A stretch of DNA of 64,000 nt, from positions 78,732 through 142,731 of the forward strand of contig NZ_KE384028.1 in assembly GCF_000423525.1 (NCBI RefSeq). Direction: 5' to 3'. This document shows, one piece after another, positions 1-7,449 of the stretch (position 1 is its first letter; each line of letters begins with the position of its first letter). The position numbers were made by a program, and so were the translations under genes. This stretch comes from Proteocatella sphenisci DSM 23131. Lineage in GTDB: Bacteria; Bacillota; Clostridia; Peptostreptococcales; Filifactoraceae. Under the pieces are notes generated by a model that saw nothing but the letters and a program-made list of their open reading frames with translations, had not been told where the DNA came from and made no database searches.

Positions 1-1
1 T

Positions 2-1282
2 GGAAAAAAATCAGAAACGATAGAAAAAATTTATACGTTTGCTTCTTTTTTCTTTGTGATTATTTCTGTAATAATGGTTGTTTCCATGGACAGGAATATA
101 TCTATGGAACTAGAAACATTATTTATGGCAGCTTATATTCTAATCATAGTGAGTGCACTTGTTTTTTACTACAAGTATGATCATGTATCGATATATTACC
201 TGGCAGGAACTCTTCTTCTGGAGTTTGGAGCTATATTAAATGGGGCATCTGATTTTAACTGGATTAAAAGCAGCGTCATTATAAGAATGTTCTTTTATCT
301 TTCAATAGGACTGGAAGGGCTTCTTTTTACTATGGGTATAATTGAGAATGCTAAAATGCAAAAGATACTACATCAAGATCTTGAGGATAAGGTAGCAACA
401 GATGCCCTTACTGGATTAAAAAACAGATATTACTGTGATACCCATATTAAGGATGAATTTTTTGGAAAAGATTCTGAAGAAAAGATAATCTCGATGCTAA
501 TTATTGATATAGATTATTTCAAGAATGTAAATGACAAATATGGTCATGATGTAGGAGATAGCGTTTTATCTGAAATGTCTGATATATTTGCTTCTTCGGT
601 AAGAAGCAGTGATATTGTAATGAGATGGGGCGGGGAGGAGTTTGTTATCCTTCTTCCGGATGTAAGACTTTCTGATGCAAATTCAATTGCGAATAAGATA
701 AATAAAAGAGTAAGAGCCAATGTTTTTAAGACGGTAAATAAGATTACAGTCAGTATAGGCGTTGCACAAAAACAAAGCAAAGAAAGCTTTGAATCCTTAT
801 TTAAGAGATGTGACAGTGCGCTTTATGTTGCAAAGGAAAACGGTAGAAATACGGTTGTAAGTTCGCGTGGGGTTTCGGATAAAGCTATCCCTCTTGCGCT
901 GGAATGGTCGGAATCGCTTGAATGTGGGAATGAACTGATTGATATGCAGCACCGCAAAATGCATTCAATGATGAATGATTTGTTAGAGAACTATTTTGAG
1001 TATGGTTTGGATGACAAATTTGAGAAGAAGTTTAATGAGGCTATGAATTTTATTCAGGAGCATTTTAATGATGAAGAAAACCTGCTTCGAGAATGGGGAT
1101 ATCCCAAACTGGCAGAGCATAGTAAAATGCATGCAGAGCTTCTTGATCATACTGTTATTCTCAGAAAAAAAGTCGAGAAAAAAACCATGAGCGAAGGTGA
1201 ACTCGTGTCATATGTAGTCAATGAAGTGGTTTTTGGACACCTTGTAAATGAGGATAGGGATTTTTACAAGTACGTTAAATAA
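2..1282 (+). CDS. Diguanylate cyclase with C-terminal hemerythrin domain (5' end cut by window)
   Basis: Makes cyclic di-GMP from GTP and probably senses oxygen or redox state. The frame is open to the left edge and the first start-like codon (GTG 56) has no ribosome site, so the real start lies outside the window. Numbered from GTG 56: three or four membrane segments (about 1-100), a GGDEF domain (114-270) with active-site GGEEF at 192-196 and a product-inhibition I-site RSSD at 183-186, exactly five residues upstream, then a bacteriohemerythrin domain (about 285-405). All expected di-iron ligands are present: H299, H336, E340, H355, H359, H395 and D400. The membrane part may be the end of a 7TM-type sensor. 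It is followed after 17 bp by a second GGDEF gene, suggesting a c-di-GMP signalling pair. The domain calls are firm; the signal sensed is inferred. Confidence 0.9.
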   Translation, partial: GKKSETIEKIYTFASFFFVIISVIMVVSMDRNISMELETLFMAAYILIIVSALVFYYKYDHVSIYYLAGTLLLEFGAILNGASDFNWIKSSVIIRMFFYLSIGLEGLLFTMGIIENAKMQKILHQDLEDKVATDALTGLKNRYYCDTHIKDEFFGKDSEEKIISMLIIDIDYFKNVNDKYGHDVGDSVLSEMSDIFASSVRSSDIVMRWGGEEFVILLPDVRLSDANSIANKINKRVRANVFKTVNKITVSIGVAQKQSKESFESLFKRCDSALYVAKENGRNTVVSSRGVSDKAIPLALEWSESLECGNELIDMQHRKMHSMMNDLLENYFEYGLDDKFEKKFNEAMNFIQEHFNDEENLLREWGYPKLAEHSKMHAELLDHTVILRKKVEKKTMSEGELVSYVVNEVVFGHLVNEDRDFYKYVK

Positions 1283-1299
1283 GTTGACAAAAGGATTAG

Positions 1300-2628
1300 A
1301 TGATGAAAAACAAAATTATATCAATATCGGTAGCTACAATAGTTGTTTTTGCCCTTATATGGAACTTTAGCGTCCTCAATGGCGAACAAATAGATTCGCT
1401 TTCAAGAAAGAACCGGTTGCTTGCAATGCAGGAACTTACATTTTTCAGTGACAGGATTCAGATGAAACTTAATACTAATATACAGTATGCAGATTTTTTT
1501 GCTGTGCTTCTTTCTAGAAATCCAGATCTTTCAAAAGAGGAACTTAAGGAATACGCTGATCTTTTTCTTGAGGAAAACGGTGTAATAAAAAATGTTGCAT
1601 TTGCTCCAGACGGAATAGTTGAGACTGTATTTCCACTGGAAGGAAATGAGGCTGCTCTTGGACATGATCTATTTAATGACGTCAAAAGGAGCTCTTTTGT
1701 TAAGGATGCACTCGAAAACAGGAAATCCGTAACGCAAGGACCTGTTGAGGCTATGCAGGGCGGGCATATGGTTTTCAACAGAAAGGCAGTTTTCATAAAT
1801 GACAATGGTACAGAGAAATTCTGGGGCCTCACTGTAATTACAATAGACTTTGAAGAGCTCGTAAGTGAAATTGAGATAACAAGCAAGAAAGATGGATATC
1901 TAATTGCTCTTAGAGCTCCCAAAACTGATGGTACAAATGATTTTTTATGGGGAAGCACGCAGATTTTTGAAAATAAATATATAAGCAAGATGATAAACCT
2001 TCCAGACCAGCAGTGGGAGCTGGCGATATATCCAGAAAAAGGCTGGACTTATGGAGCTGATACTTTGACAAGGGTAAATTGGCTTTTTATTGCACTTATT
2101 GTAGGGGCTTTTTACACTGTATACAGGCATGCACAAAATTATCAGGATAATGTGATGACATCTAGGAAAGATCCATTAACGGGAACGCTCAACAAGACTG
2201 CTTTTAGAGCATTTGCAAAAAAACAGCTATCTCACAAAGAGAAAAAACATGGGATATGTGTAATGGATTTTAATGGATTTAAAATGATAAATGATACCTA
2301 CGGCCATCCAGTAGGTGATAAGGTTCTTATAGAAATAGCTCAAAGAATTCAGAGTGTTTTACGAGAAGCTGACAGGGTATCGAGGTTTGGTGGAGACGAA
2401 TATATCGTTTTCTTGTCTGACATTGAAGGAGAAAATGATATAAAAAGCATATTGGAAAGAATATCTGATGTTATATCAGAACCTTTGGTATATGATGATA
2501 TTAAAATAAATATAAGCATTGCCTGGGGATATGCACTATCCCCAGATGACTCAAATGCTTATGAGGAGCTTTATGAAACGGCAGACCGTAGAATGTATGA
2601 AAACAAATCGCGTTTAAAGGCGCTTTAG
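1300..2628 (+). CDS. Membrane CHASE-domain diguanylate cyclase
   Basis: Predicted c-di-GMP synthase with an extracytoplasmic sensor. The 442 residues run: membrane segment (5-25), CHASE-like sensor (about 60-240, containing a PDG turn near 103 and the QGP segment near 146), second membrane segment (259-277), and GGDEF domain (285-440). The active site is GGDEY at 364-368 and an intact I-site READ sits at 355-358, so it should be both active and product-inhibited. The ribosome site AAGGAT precedes the ATG. It lies 17 bp behind the hemerythrin cyclase and may be co-transcribed. Its stop overlaps the stop of the convergent rhodanese gene by four bases and no terminator is visible between them. 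The ligand of the CHASE domain is unknown. Confidence 0.9.
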   Translation: MMKNKIISISVATIVVFALIWNFSVLNGEQIDSLSRKNRLLAMQELTFFSDRIQMKLNTNIQYADFFAVLLSRNPDLSKEELKEYADLFLEENGVIKNVAFAPDGIVETVFPLEGNEAALGHDLFNDVKRSSFVKDALENRKSVTQGPVEAMQGGHMVFNRKAVFINDNGTEKFWGLTVITIDFEELVSEIEITSKKDGYLIALRAPKTDGTNDFLWGSTQIFENKYISKMINLPDQQWELAIYPEKGWTYGADTLTRVNWLFIALIVGAFYTVYRHAQNYQDNVMTSRKDPLTGTLNKTAFRAFAKKQLSHKEKKHGICVMDFNGFKMINDTYGHPVGDKVLIEIAQRIQSVLREADRVSRFGGDEYIVFLSDIEGENDIKSILERISDVISEPLVYDDIKINISIAWGYALSPDDSNAYEELYETADRRMYENKSRLKAL

Positions 2629-3059
2629 TATGGCCAGTCGATTATTCCGCCAAAGTCATAGACTTTAGTATATCCCATACTTATGAGCTCGGCTGCTGCC
2701 ATCTGGCTGCGGTTTCCGCTTCGGCAGTATACCAGGATTTTCTGGTCTTTGTCTTTGAGGACGTCTTTTGCTTTGTCTCTGATTTCTGTATTAGGAATCA
2801 GAACCGCTCCTTCAATATGGCCGGTGTCAAATTCTTCCTGCGTTCTTACGTCAAGGATTATTATATCATCTTCTGTGTCCATAATTTCCTTGGCTTGTTC
2901 AGGGGTGAGTTTTATATAAGTTGAGCTTTCTGTTTCCGATGGAGCCTGTTCCTGTGATTCTGGTGATGAATCTGGATCGGATTCATTTGTAGCTTTGCAT
3001 CCTGAGAGCATGAATACTGAAAGAAGTGCTATCAAAACAGTTATTATTATTTTTCTCAT
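2625..3059 (-). CDS. Rhodanese-domain lipoprotein
   Basis: Single-domain rhodanese anchored outside the cell as a lipoprotein. I start it at the ATG at 3059, which has ribosome site AAAGGAG; an upstream in-frame ATG at 3113 lacks one and would spoil the signal sequence. The 144-residue product has a lipobox LSGC with Cys21 as the lipidated residue, a Glu/Ser/Pro-rich linker (about 25-50), and a rhodanese domain with the catalytic loop CRSGNR beginning at Cys112. Rhodaneses carry sulfane sulfur on that cysteine; the physiological donor is unknown. It is divergent from the universal stress gene across a region with a 36-bp dyad of TATACCC arms. Confident on domain and localisation, not on substrate. 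Confidence 0.88.
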   Translation of the reverse strand: MRKIIITVLIALLSVFMLSGCKATNESDPDSSPESQEQAPSETESSTYIKLTPEQAKEIMDTEDDIIILDVRTQEEFDTGHIEGAVLIPNTEIRDKAKDVLKDKDQKILVYCRSGNRSQMAAAELISMGYTKVYDFGGIIDWPY

Positions 3060-3096
3060 GTGAGTCTCCTTTTCTAAAACAATTAATATTATTTGA

Positions 3097-3132
3097 TTTA
3101 TACCCAATTTCATACGATTTTATGGGTATAAA
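3097..3132. promoter_or_regulatory. 36-bp dyad TTTATACCCA-N16-TGGGTATAAA between divergent genes
   Basis: Perfect 10-bp arms (3097-3106 and 3123-3132) separated by 16 bases, centred between the rhodanese and universal stress genes. The outer six bases of each arm also read as a TATAAA -10 element for the gene on that side, so it could be two symmetrical promoters, an operator, or both. The ATACCC half-site resembles CsoR/CstR-family operators, but those have much closer spacing. Confidence 0.45.
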
Positions 3133-3164
3133 ATAAATATAAAACTTGAAGGGAGGTTTTGCAA

Positions 3165-3998
3165 ATGTTTGAAAAAATTATAATTGCATCAGAGTTACCC
3201 AAAGATATGGAGGTTTTTATCAGATCTTTAGGTGACCTGAAGAGGATTGGTACAAGAGAATGTATTGTTTTACAATGCATCGAATCTGATGATATGATCA
3301 GTCAGCTCATACAGATGTTAAAAGAAGCTTACCAGGGAAACCTGGACCGCGAAATTGAAATACTTCAGGAGATGGGATTTGAAGCATCTGGAAGACTCAT
3401 CGAGGGCGAATTGAAACATGTAGTCAATAGAATTGCAACTGAAGAGAACATGGAGCTGATAGTTGTCGGATCTCGAAATACCAATAAATTTGGTGACGCG
3501 ATTTGGGGAGGTGCTGCGCATGAGGTAATTCATCGTCCCAGTAAGCCAGTACTGCAAATTAGAATCCATGACAAGAATGAGGTAGATAAAGATGCTCAGG
3601 AAAAAGAGGATCTTTTGAGCCACATTTTATTTCCAACAGATTTTTCAGATAATGCTGACATTGCATATGACTTATTGCTCAAGATGGCTAGCTTTGGTCT
3701 TAAAAAAATAACGCTTGCTCATGTTTGTGAAAGTGAAGATCAGATGAAAGAGGCAGAAGAAAAACTAATTTCTTTAAAATTAAAGCTGGAGCATGCAGGC
3801 GCAAAAGATGTAAGCTACAAATTATTAGAAGGCCATCCAACTAAATCACTCATAAATCTGATGGAGACAGATAAAATATCATTGGTGATCATGGGAAGCC
3901 AGGGAAGAGGCCGGATTGAAGGTGTTTTTCTTGGAAGCTTGAGCCACAATATTGCAAGGCATTCGGATGCATCGGTTCTGCTTGTTCCTTCCAGGTAA
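3165..3998 (+). CDS. Tandem universal stress protein (two UspA domains)
   Basis: Cytoplasmic stress protein of 277 residues made of two Usp folds (about 1-125 and 148-277). The start is the ATG at 3165, eight bases after GGGAGG; a TTG two codons earlier is less well spaced. The second domain carries the complete ATP-binding motif G-x2-G-x9-G-S near its C-terminus (GSQGRGRIEGVFLGS). The first has only a degenerate version (VVGSRN...), so nucleotide binding is probably confined to the second domain. It is divergent from the rhodanese lipoprotein and ends at a strong terminator. The specific role is not predictable. Confidence 0.88.
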   Translation: MFEKIIIASELPKDMEVFIRSLGDLKRIGTRECIVLQCIESDDMISQLIQMLKEAYQGNLDREIEILQEMGFEASGRLIEGELKHVVNRIATEENMELIVVGSRNTNKFGDAIWGGAAHEVIHRPSKPVLQIRIHDKNEVDKDAQEKEDLLSHILFPTDFSDNADIAYDLLLKMASFGLKKITLAHVCESEDQMKEAEEKLISLKLKLEHAGAKDVSYKLLEGHPTKSLINLMETDKISLVIMGSQGRGRIEGVFLGSLSHNIARHSDASVLLVPSR

Positions 3999-4025
3999 TT
4001 GAATAAAATGACTTATATTTTGCTT

Positions 4026-4067
4026 AACAAATTAAAAGAGTCATATGGGCTCTTTTAATTTGTTTTT
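4026..4067 (+). terminator. Rho-independent terminator after the Usp gene
   Basis: A perfect 15-bp stem (4026-4040 with 4050-4064) around a 9-base loop, followed by a short T run. It separates the universal stress gene from tag. Confidence 0.8.
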
Positions 4068-4083
4068 AAGAACGAGGTAAAGT

Positions 4084-4632
4084 ATGAAACGCTGTAATTG
4101 GTGCAAAGATGATCCGCTTTATGTTAAATATCATGATGAAGAATGGGGTGTACCTGTTCACGATGACAGGACGCTGTTTGAATTTCTCTTGCTTGAAGGT
4201 GCTCAGGCCGGACTGAGCTGGATAACTATACTTAGAAAAAGAGAAGGCTACAAAAAGGCTTATGACGACTTTGACTTTCAGAAAGTTGCTGATTATGATG
4301 AAGAAAAAATAGACGAGCTTCTTTTGAATCCAGGTATTGTAAGAAATAAACTAAAAGTAAGATCGTCTATTAACAATGCAAGGTTATTTATGGATATACA
4401 AAAAGAGTTTGGTAGTTTTGACAGCTATATTTGGGGATTTACGGACAATCTCCAAGTTGAAAACAACTGGGATGATGTGTCTCAAATGCCTGCTACATCG
4501 GAGCTATCGGATAAAGTAAGTAAAGACCTCAAAAAGCGGGGCTTCAAGTTTACTGGCTCGACAATAATGTATTCATATCTTCAGGCGGTGGGGATAATAA
4601 ATGATCACATGGTTTGGTGCGGCTTCAGATAA
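4084..4632 (+). CDS. tag: DNA-3-methyladenine glycosylase I
   Basis: Base-excision repair enzyme removing 3-methyladenine from alkylated DNA. The 182-residue protein keeps the zinc-snap residues at the same numbers as the E. coli enzyme (Cys4, His17, His175, Cys179) and the base-binding Glu38 and Trp46, so the call is strong. The start ATG follows an AACGAGGTAA ribosome site. It is convergent with the Crp-like regulator, whose stop lies inside its last codons (8-bp overlap), and no terminator is seen between them. It looks monocistronic. Confidence 0.95.
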   Translation: MKRCNWCKDDPLYVKYHDEEWGVPVHDDRTLFEFLLLEGAQAGLSWITILRKREGYKKAYDDFDFQKVADYDEEKIDELLLNPGIVRNKLKVRSSINNARLFMDIQKEFGSFDSYIWGFTDNLQVENNWDDVSQMPATSELSDKVSKDLKKRGFKFTGSTIMYSYLQAVGIINDHMVWCGFR

Positions 4633-5293
4633 TGGAGTCGTCGAGAATTGTGATGCTGGTTGAATCAAATTCTATAAGGTTTTCGCTGCGCATTCTGGCG
4701 AGCTCTCTGCTAAGGGAGGTCCTTTGCACTCCAAAGTTTTCAGCAAGGTCTTTTTTGGACATGCCAAGAAGGATTTTGCCAGTTCCCTGGAGTTTGGCCT
4801 GATAACTTAGATAGTCTGTGATTCTCTCACGTACGGTTTTTAGAGATATAGAATCGATTTTGTCTGTGAGTACAAGGGTCTTGTCTGATATAACGCTGAG
4901 GAGTTCTGTTATAAAATGGGTATTAAGTTTGCTGAGCTCGAGCACCAGCTCTTTTTTTATGTGCATTACCGTTGCAGGGGTCTCTGCTAAAACGGTCATG
5001 GGATAGGTATTCCTGCTTGAGAACATTAGATTTACTCCAAATATGTTTCCTTTGGAAAATACAGCTATTTTGAATGTATTTCCTTCTATATCGATTTTTT
5101 GAACTGATACCCTGCCCTCGAGTATTATATCCATGGTCGAACAAGCTTCGCCCTGGAGATTGATTACCTGTCCTTTGGAGTATTTGGTGATTTTATATTT
5201 TGGATATGTGAACAGATCTATTATCTGTTCTTTTTTTATTTCTCTAAATAAGTTTATGCTGATAAGCTGGGGTATATATTTTTCTATGTTTAT
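4625..5293 (-). CDS. Crp/Fnr-family transcriptional regulator with apparent ATA start
   Basis: DNA-binding regulator with an N-terminal cyclic-nucleotide-binding-like barrel (about 15-125) and a C-terminal winged helix (recognition helix near MSKKDLAENFGVQRTS). The first ATG (5134) would remove about 53 residues of the effector domain. The frame continues upstream with typical family sequence (EKYIPQLISINLF) to a TGA at 5300-5302. The only good ribosome site, AAGGAG, lies 9 bases before an ATA at 5293 (6 before an ATT at 5296), giving about 222 residues, the normal family length. No Fnr-type cysteine cluster is evident, so the signal is unknown. It is divergent from the permease-ferredoxin genes with a dyad between them, and probably regulates them and itself. 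Confidence 0.82.
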   Translation of the reverse strand: MNIEKYIPQLISINLFREIKKEQIIDLFTYPKYKITKYSKGQVINLQGEACSTMDIILEGRVSVQKIDIEGNTFKIAVFSKGNIFGVNLMFSSRNTYPMTVLAETPATVMHIKKELVLELSKLNTHFITELLSVISDKTLVLTDKIDSISLKTVRERITDYLSYQAKLQGTGKILLGMSKKDLAENFGVQRTSLSRELARMRSENLIEFDSTSITILDDSII

Positions 5294-5311
5294 AATAATT
5301 CACTCCTTATT

Positions 5312-5327
5312 AGTTACCCTGGTAACT
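5312..5327. promoter_or_regulatory. Dyad AGTTACC-CT-GGTAACT, candidate Crp/Fnr operator
   Basis: Perfect 7-bp arms with a 2-bp centre, in the short gap between the Crp-like regulator and the permease pair, about 22 bases before a TATACT -10 (5349-5354) for the permease genes. Size, symmetry and position fit a Crp/Fnr-family site. Binding by the neighbouring regulator is inferred. Confidence 0.55.
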
Positions 5328-5387
5328 TTCTAATTTTGATTCTTAGAGTATACTATAAGAAAACAGTAAATGAAAGGGGTTTTAGAA

Positions 5388-5870
5388 ATGGATATTTTCA
5401 CTAAGGTATTTTGGGCAATTACTCTGTTGTGGTTTGCAGGGTCTATGATTAAGGACAGAAAGAAAACACTGGATTCTGTAAAAATGTCTACAGGGATGAT
5501 GAAAGGTATGGGGAGCGAAATTGTGGCCATATTGTTTCTTATAGGTCTGATACTCACATTCATACCGCCAGAGACAATTAAGCAATTTATGGGAGGCAGC
5601 AATGTTCTTTTGTCCACTGTGGTATTTGCATTTGTGGGGTCCATTACTTTGATACCAGCATTTGTAGCTTTTCCACTTGCTGGATCTTTAATGGATTCAG
5701 GAGCAAGCATAGTTCCTGTTGTGGCCTTTATTACTACTCTTACTATGGTAGGGGTGGTTACATTTCCTCTTGAGAAGAAGGAGTTTGGTGTGAAATTCAC
5801 GATAACAAGAAATCTTCTCAGTTTTGCTTTTGCAATAATTATTGCGCTTGTTATGGGGGTGTTGATATGA
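5388..5870 (+). CDS. Permease half A (ArsP/UPF0718-like)
   Basis: Integral membrane protein of 160 residues with about four or five helices. I start it at the ATG at 5388, preceded by AAAGGGG. It contains the motif IPAFVAFPLAGSLMDSGAS followed by a hydrophobic FITTLTMVG segment, characteristic of one half of the COG0701 permease family, normally a single protein of about 300 residues. The stop overlaps the start of half B (ATGA, 5867-5870), so the halves are translationally coupled and probably form one transporter. Family members include arsenical exporters, but the substrate here is unknown. Likely controlled by the divergent Crp-like regulator. Confidence 0.75.
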   Translation: MDIFTKVFWAITLLWFAGSMIKDRKKTLDSVKMSTGMMKGMGSEIVAILFLIGLILTFIPPETIKQFMGGSNVLLSTVVFAFVGSITLIPAFVAFPLAGSLMDSGASIVPVVAFITTLTMVGVVTFPLEKKEFGVKFTITRNLLSFAFAIIIALVMGVLI

Positions 5871-6631
5871 TAAGGATTAGACGTAAAATAAAAGATAATA
5901 AGATGCTGGCCTTTGTTTTTATGGCATATGTGCTGCTTTTCATATTTATGCCAGAAAAAGCTTCTGCATCCTTTGAAAACAGTATGTATTATGTTAAAGA
6001 AATGCTTATGATAATGCCTGTTATACTCCTGCTGACCTCTTTGATAAATGCATGGGTTCCAAGAAAGACAATAGAGAACAGTTTTGGGAAACAATCGGGA
6101 GCTAAAGGGGCGATACTGTCATTTCTGCTTGGAAGTTTTTCAGCTGGACCTATATATGCAGCTTTTCCTGTGTGCAAGATGCTGCTTGGAAAGGGCGCAA
6201 GTATTTCGAATATAGTTATTATTCTTAGTACTTGGGCAGTAGTAAAAATCCCCATGCTTATAAATGAGGCAAAATTTCTCAGCCCAAGGTTCATGGTTTT
6301 AAGATGGATACTGACAACTATATCAATATTTATAATTGGCTATTTGACGTCTTTAATTGTAAAAGAAAAGGATTTGCCAGCTTCTGAAAAAAGTGACTCA
6401 GAGGCCTTGGCAGAACTTTCAATTGATACTGATTATTGCATTGGTTGTGGCCTTTGCAACAAGATAGCTCCGGAAAATTTTGCCATGGCTGACAAAAAGG
6501 CTTATGTTATAGGCGATGAGATAAAAGCTAAGCAAAGAGATGCAGTAAAAAAAGCTTCAGAAAAATGTCCGGCATCGGTCATAAAATATTCAGATTTTTC
6601 ACAAAATCTTCCAAAAAATCATAAAATGTAG
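5867..6631 (+). CDS. Permease half B fused to a [4Fe-4S] ferredoxin domain
   Basis: 254 residues. The first 165 are membrane helices with the second COG0701-type half (GSFSAGPIYAAFPVCKMLL with FPVC near 100-103). A short linker leads to a C-terminal single-cluster ferredoxin-like domain (about 186-245) with ligands C191, C194, C197 and C234 (C-x2-C-x2-C...C-P). The tail should face the cytoplasm if the last helix ends near 165. A redox domain on this permease suggests that transport is coupled to or gated by electron transfer, which is inference. Coupled to half A by a 4-bp overlap. Cys103 in the membrane core may be a metal or thiol contact. Confidence 0.78.
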   Translation: MIRIRRKIKDNKMLAFVFMAYVLLFIFMPEKASASFENSMYYVKEMLMIMPVILLLTSLINAWVPRKTIENSFGKQSGAKGAILSFLLGSFSAGPIYAAFPVCKMLLGKGASISNIVIILSTWAVVKIPMLINEAKFLSPRFMVLRWILTTISIFIIGYLTSLIVKEKDLPASEKSDSEALAELSIDTDYCIGCGLCNKIAPENFAMADKKAYVIGDEIKAKQRDAVKKASEKCPASVIKYSDFSQNLPKNHKM

Positions 6632-6699
6632 TACAATTATACTATAGGGCGCACAGCGGGGATTTTATTTAGGATTTGTGAAAGAAAGGTATAGAATTT

Positions 6700-7425
6700 A
6701 TGATTGCAGAAAACATATCTTTGGTCAACAAACACTCTAAAACAAAGAAAAATATGGATTTTTATGCAAAGTATGTTGAGATTTCCGAGCTTGACAATGT
6801 ACTGGCACTTCAAGATTATATATATGAAAGAATTCAAAATAAAGAAATATTTGTAAGAGATACTATGGAGGATTTTCTCGAAGCCTTTGAAAATAATGGA
6901 CGAATATTTGGGATATACACAAATGAAGGGAGACTTATCGCATACAGGTTTATAGCTGTGCCTGGAGAAAGCGAAAAGAACATGGGAAATGATGTATATC
7001 TTCCACACCGTGAATTTCATAAGGTGGTGCATTTGGAGACTACAGTAGTTCACCCTGATTTTCGTGGAATGGGCCTTCAGCGGCTGACTCTTGATTATGC
7101 TATAAAATGGACTATAGCAAATGGATACAGATATCTTTTTTGTACAGTATCTCCATACAACCCAGTGAGTCTTAGCAACATAATGTCTGGCGGTCTCAAG
7201 ATAAAAGATCTGAAAATGAAATATGGAGATGATGAGCATCCCGGATATCTGAGGTATGTGCTTTTCAGGGATCTGAGCATTTCGTGTTCGGAGTGCTGGC
7301 CAACATTTACAATGCTTCCTGTATTGGACATAGAAGGACAACAGAGACTAATCGAAAAGGGATACACAGGACATCATTATCTAAAGACTTCACAAAGCAT
7401 TGCTTATGCAAAATGTATCTGCTGA
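6700..7425 (+). CDS. GNAT-family N-acetyltransferase
   Basis: 241-residue acetyl-CoA-dependent transferase. The GNAT core lies at about 90-190: a beta strand (LETTVVHPDF) runs into the acetyl-CoA loop RGMGLQ, followed by a long helix and the CTVSPYNPVS segment. The N- and C-terminal extensions are longer than in minimal GNAT proteins. The start ATG has an AGAAAGG ribosome site. It is followed after 24 bp by the TIM-barrel gene and may be co-transcribed. The acceptor cannot be predicted. Confidence 0.8.
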   Translation: MIAENISLVNKHSKTKKNMDFYAKYVEISELDNVLALQDYIYERIQNKEIFVRDTMEDFLEAFENNGRIFGIYTNEGRLIAYRFIAVPGESEKNMGNDVYLPHREFHKVVHLETTVVHPDFRGMGLQRLTLDYAIKWTIANGYRYLFCTVSPYNPVSLSNIMSGGLKIKDLKMKYGDDEHPGYLRYVLFRDLSISCSECWPTFTMLPVLDIEGQQRLIEKGYTGHHYLKTSQSIAYAKCIC

Positions 7426-7449
7426 ATATAGATTAAAAAGGAATTTGAC

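Noticed and set aside
3111..3113. Upstream ATG for the rhodanese gene
   Set aside because: It lacks a ribosome site and would place 18 residues ahead of a clean lipoprotein signal sequence that has its own AAAGGAG.
5330..6094. Long minus-strand open frame opposite the two permease genes
   Set aside because: No ribosome site and no protein-like family pattern; both plus-strand genes have clear membrane topology and motifs.
6637..7341. Long minus-strand open frame opposite the GNAT gene
   Set aside because: Composition is typical of an antisense shadow and the plus-strand protein has GNAT motifs.
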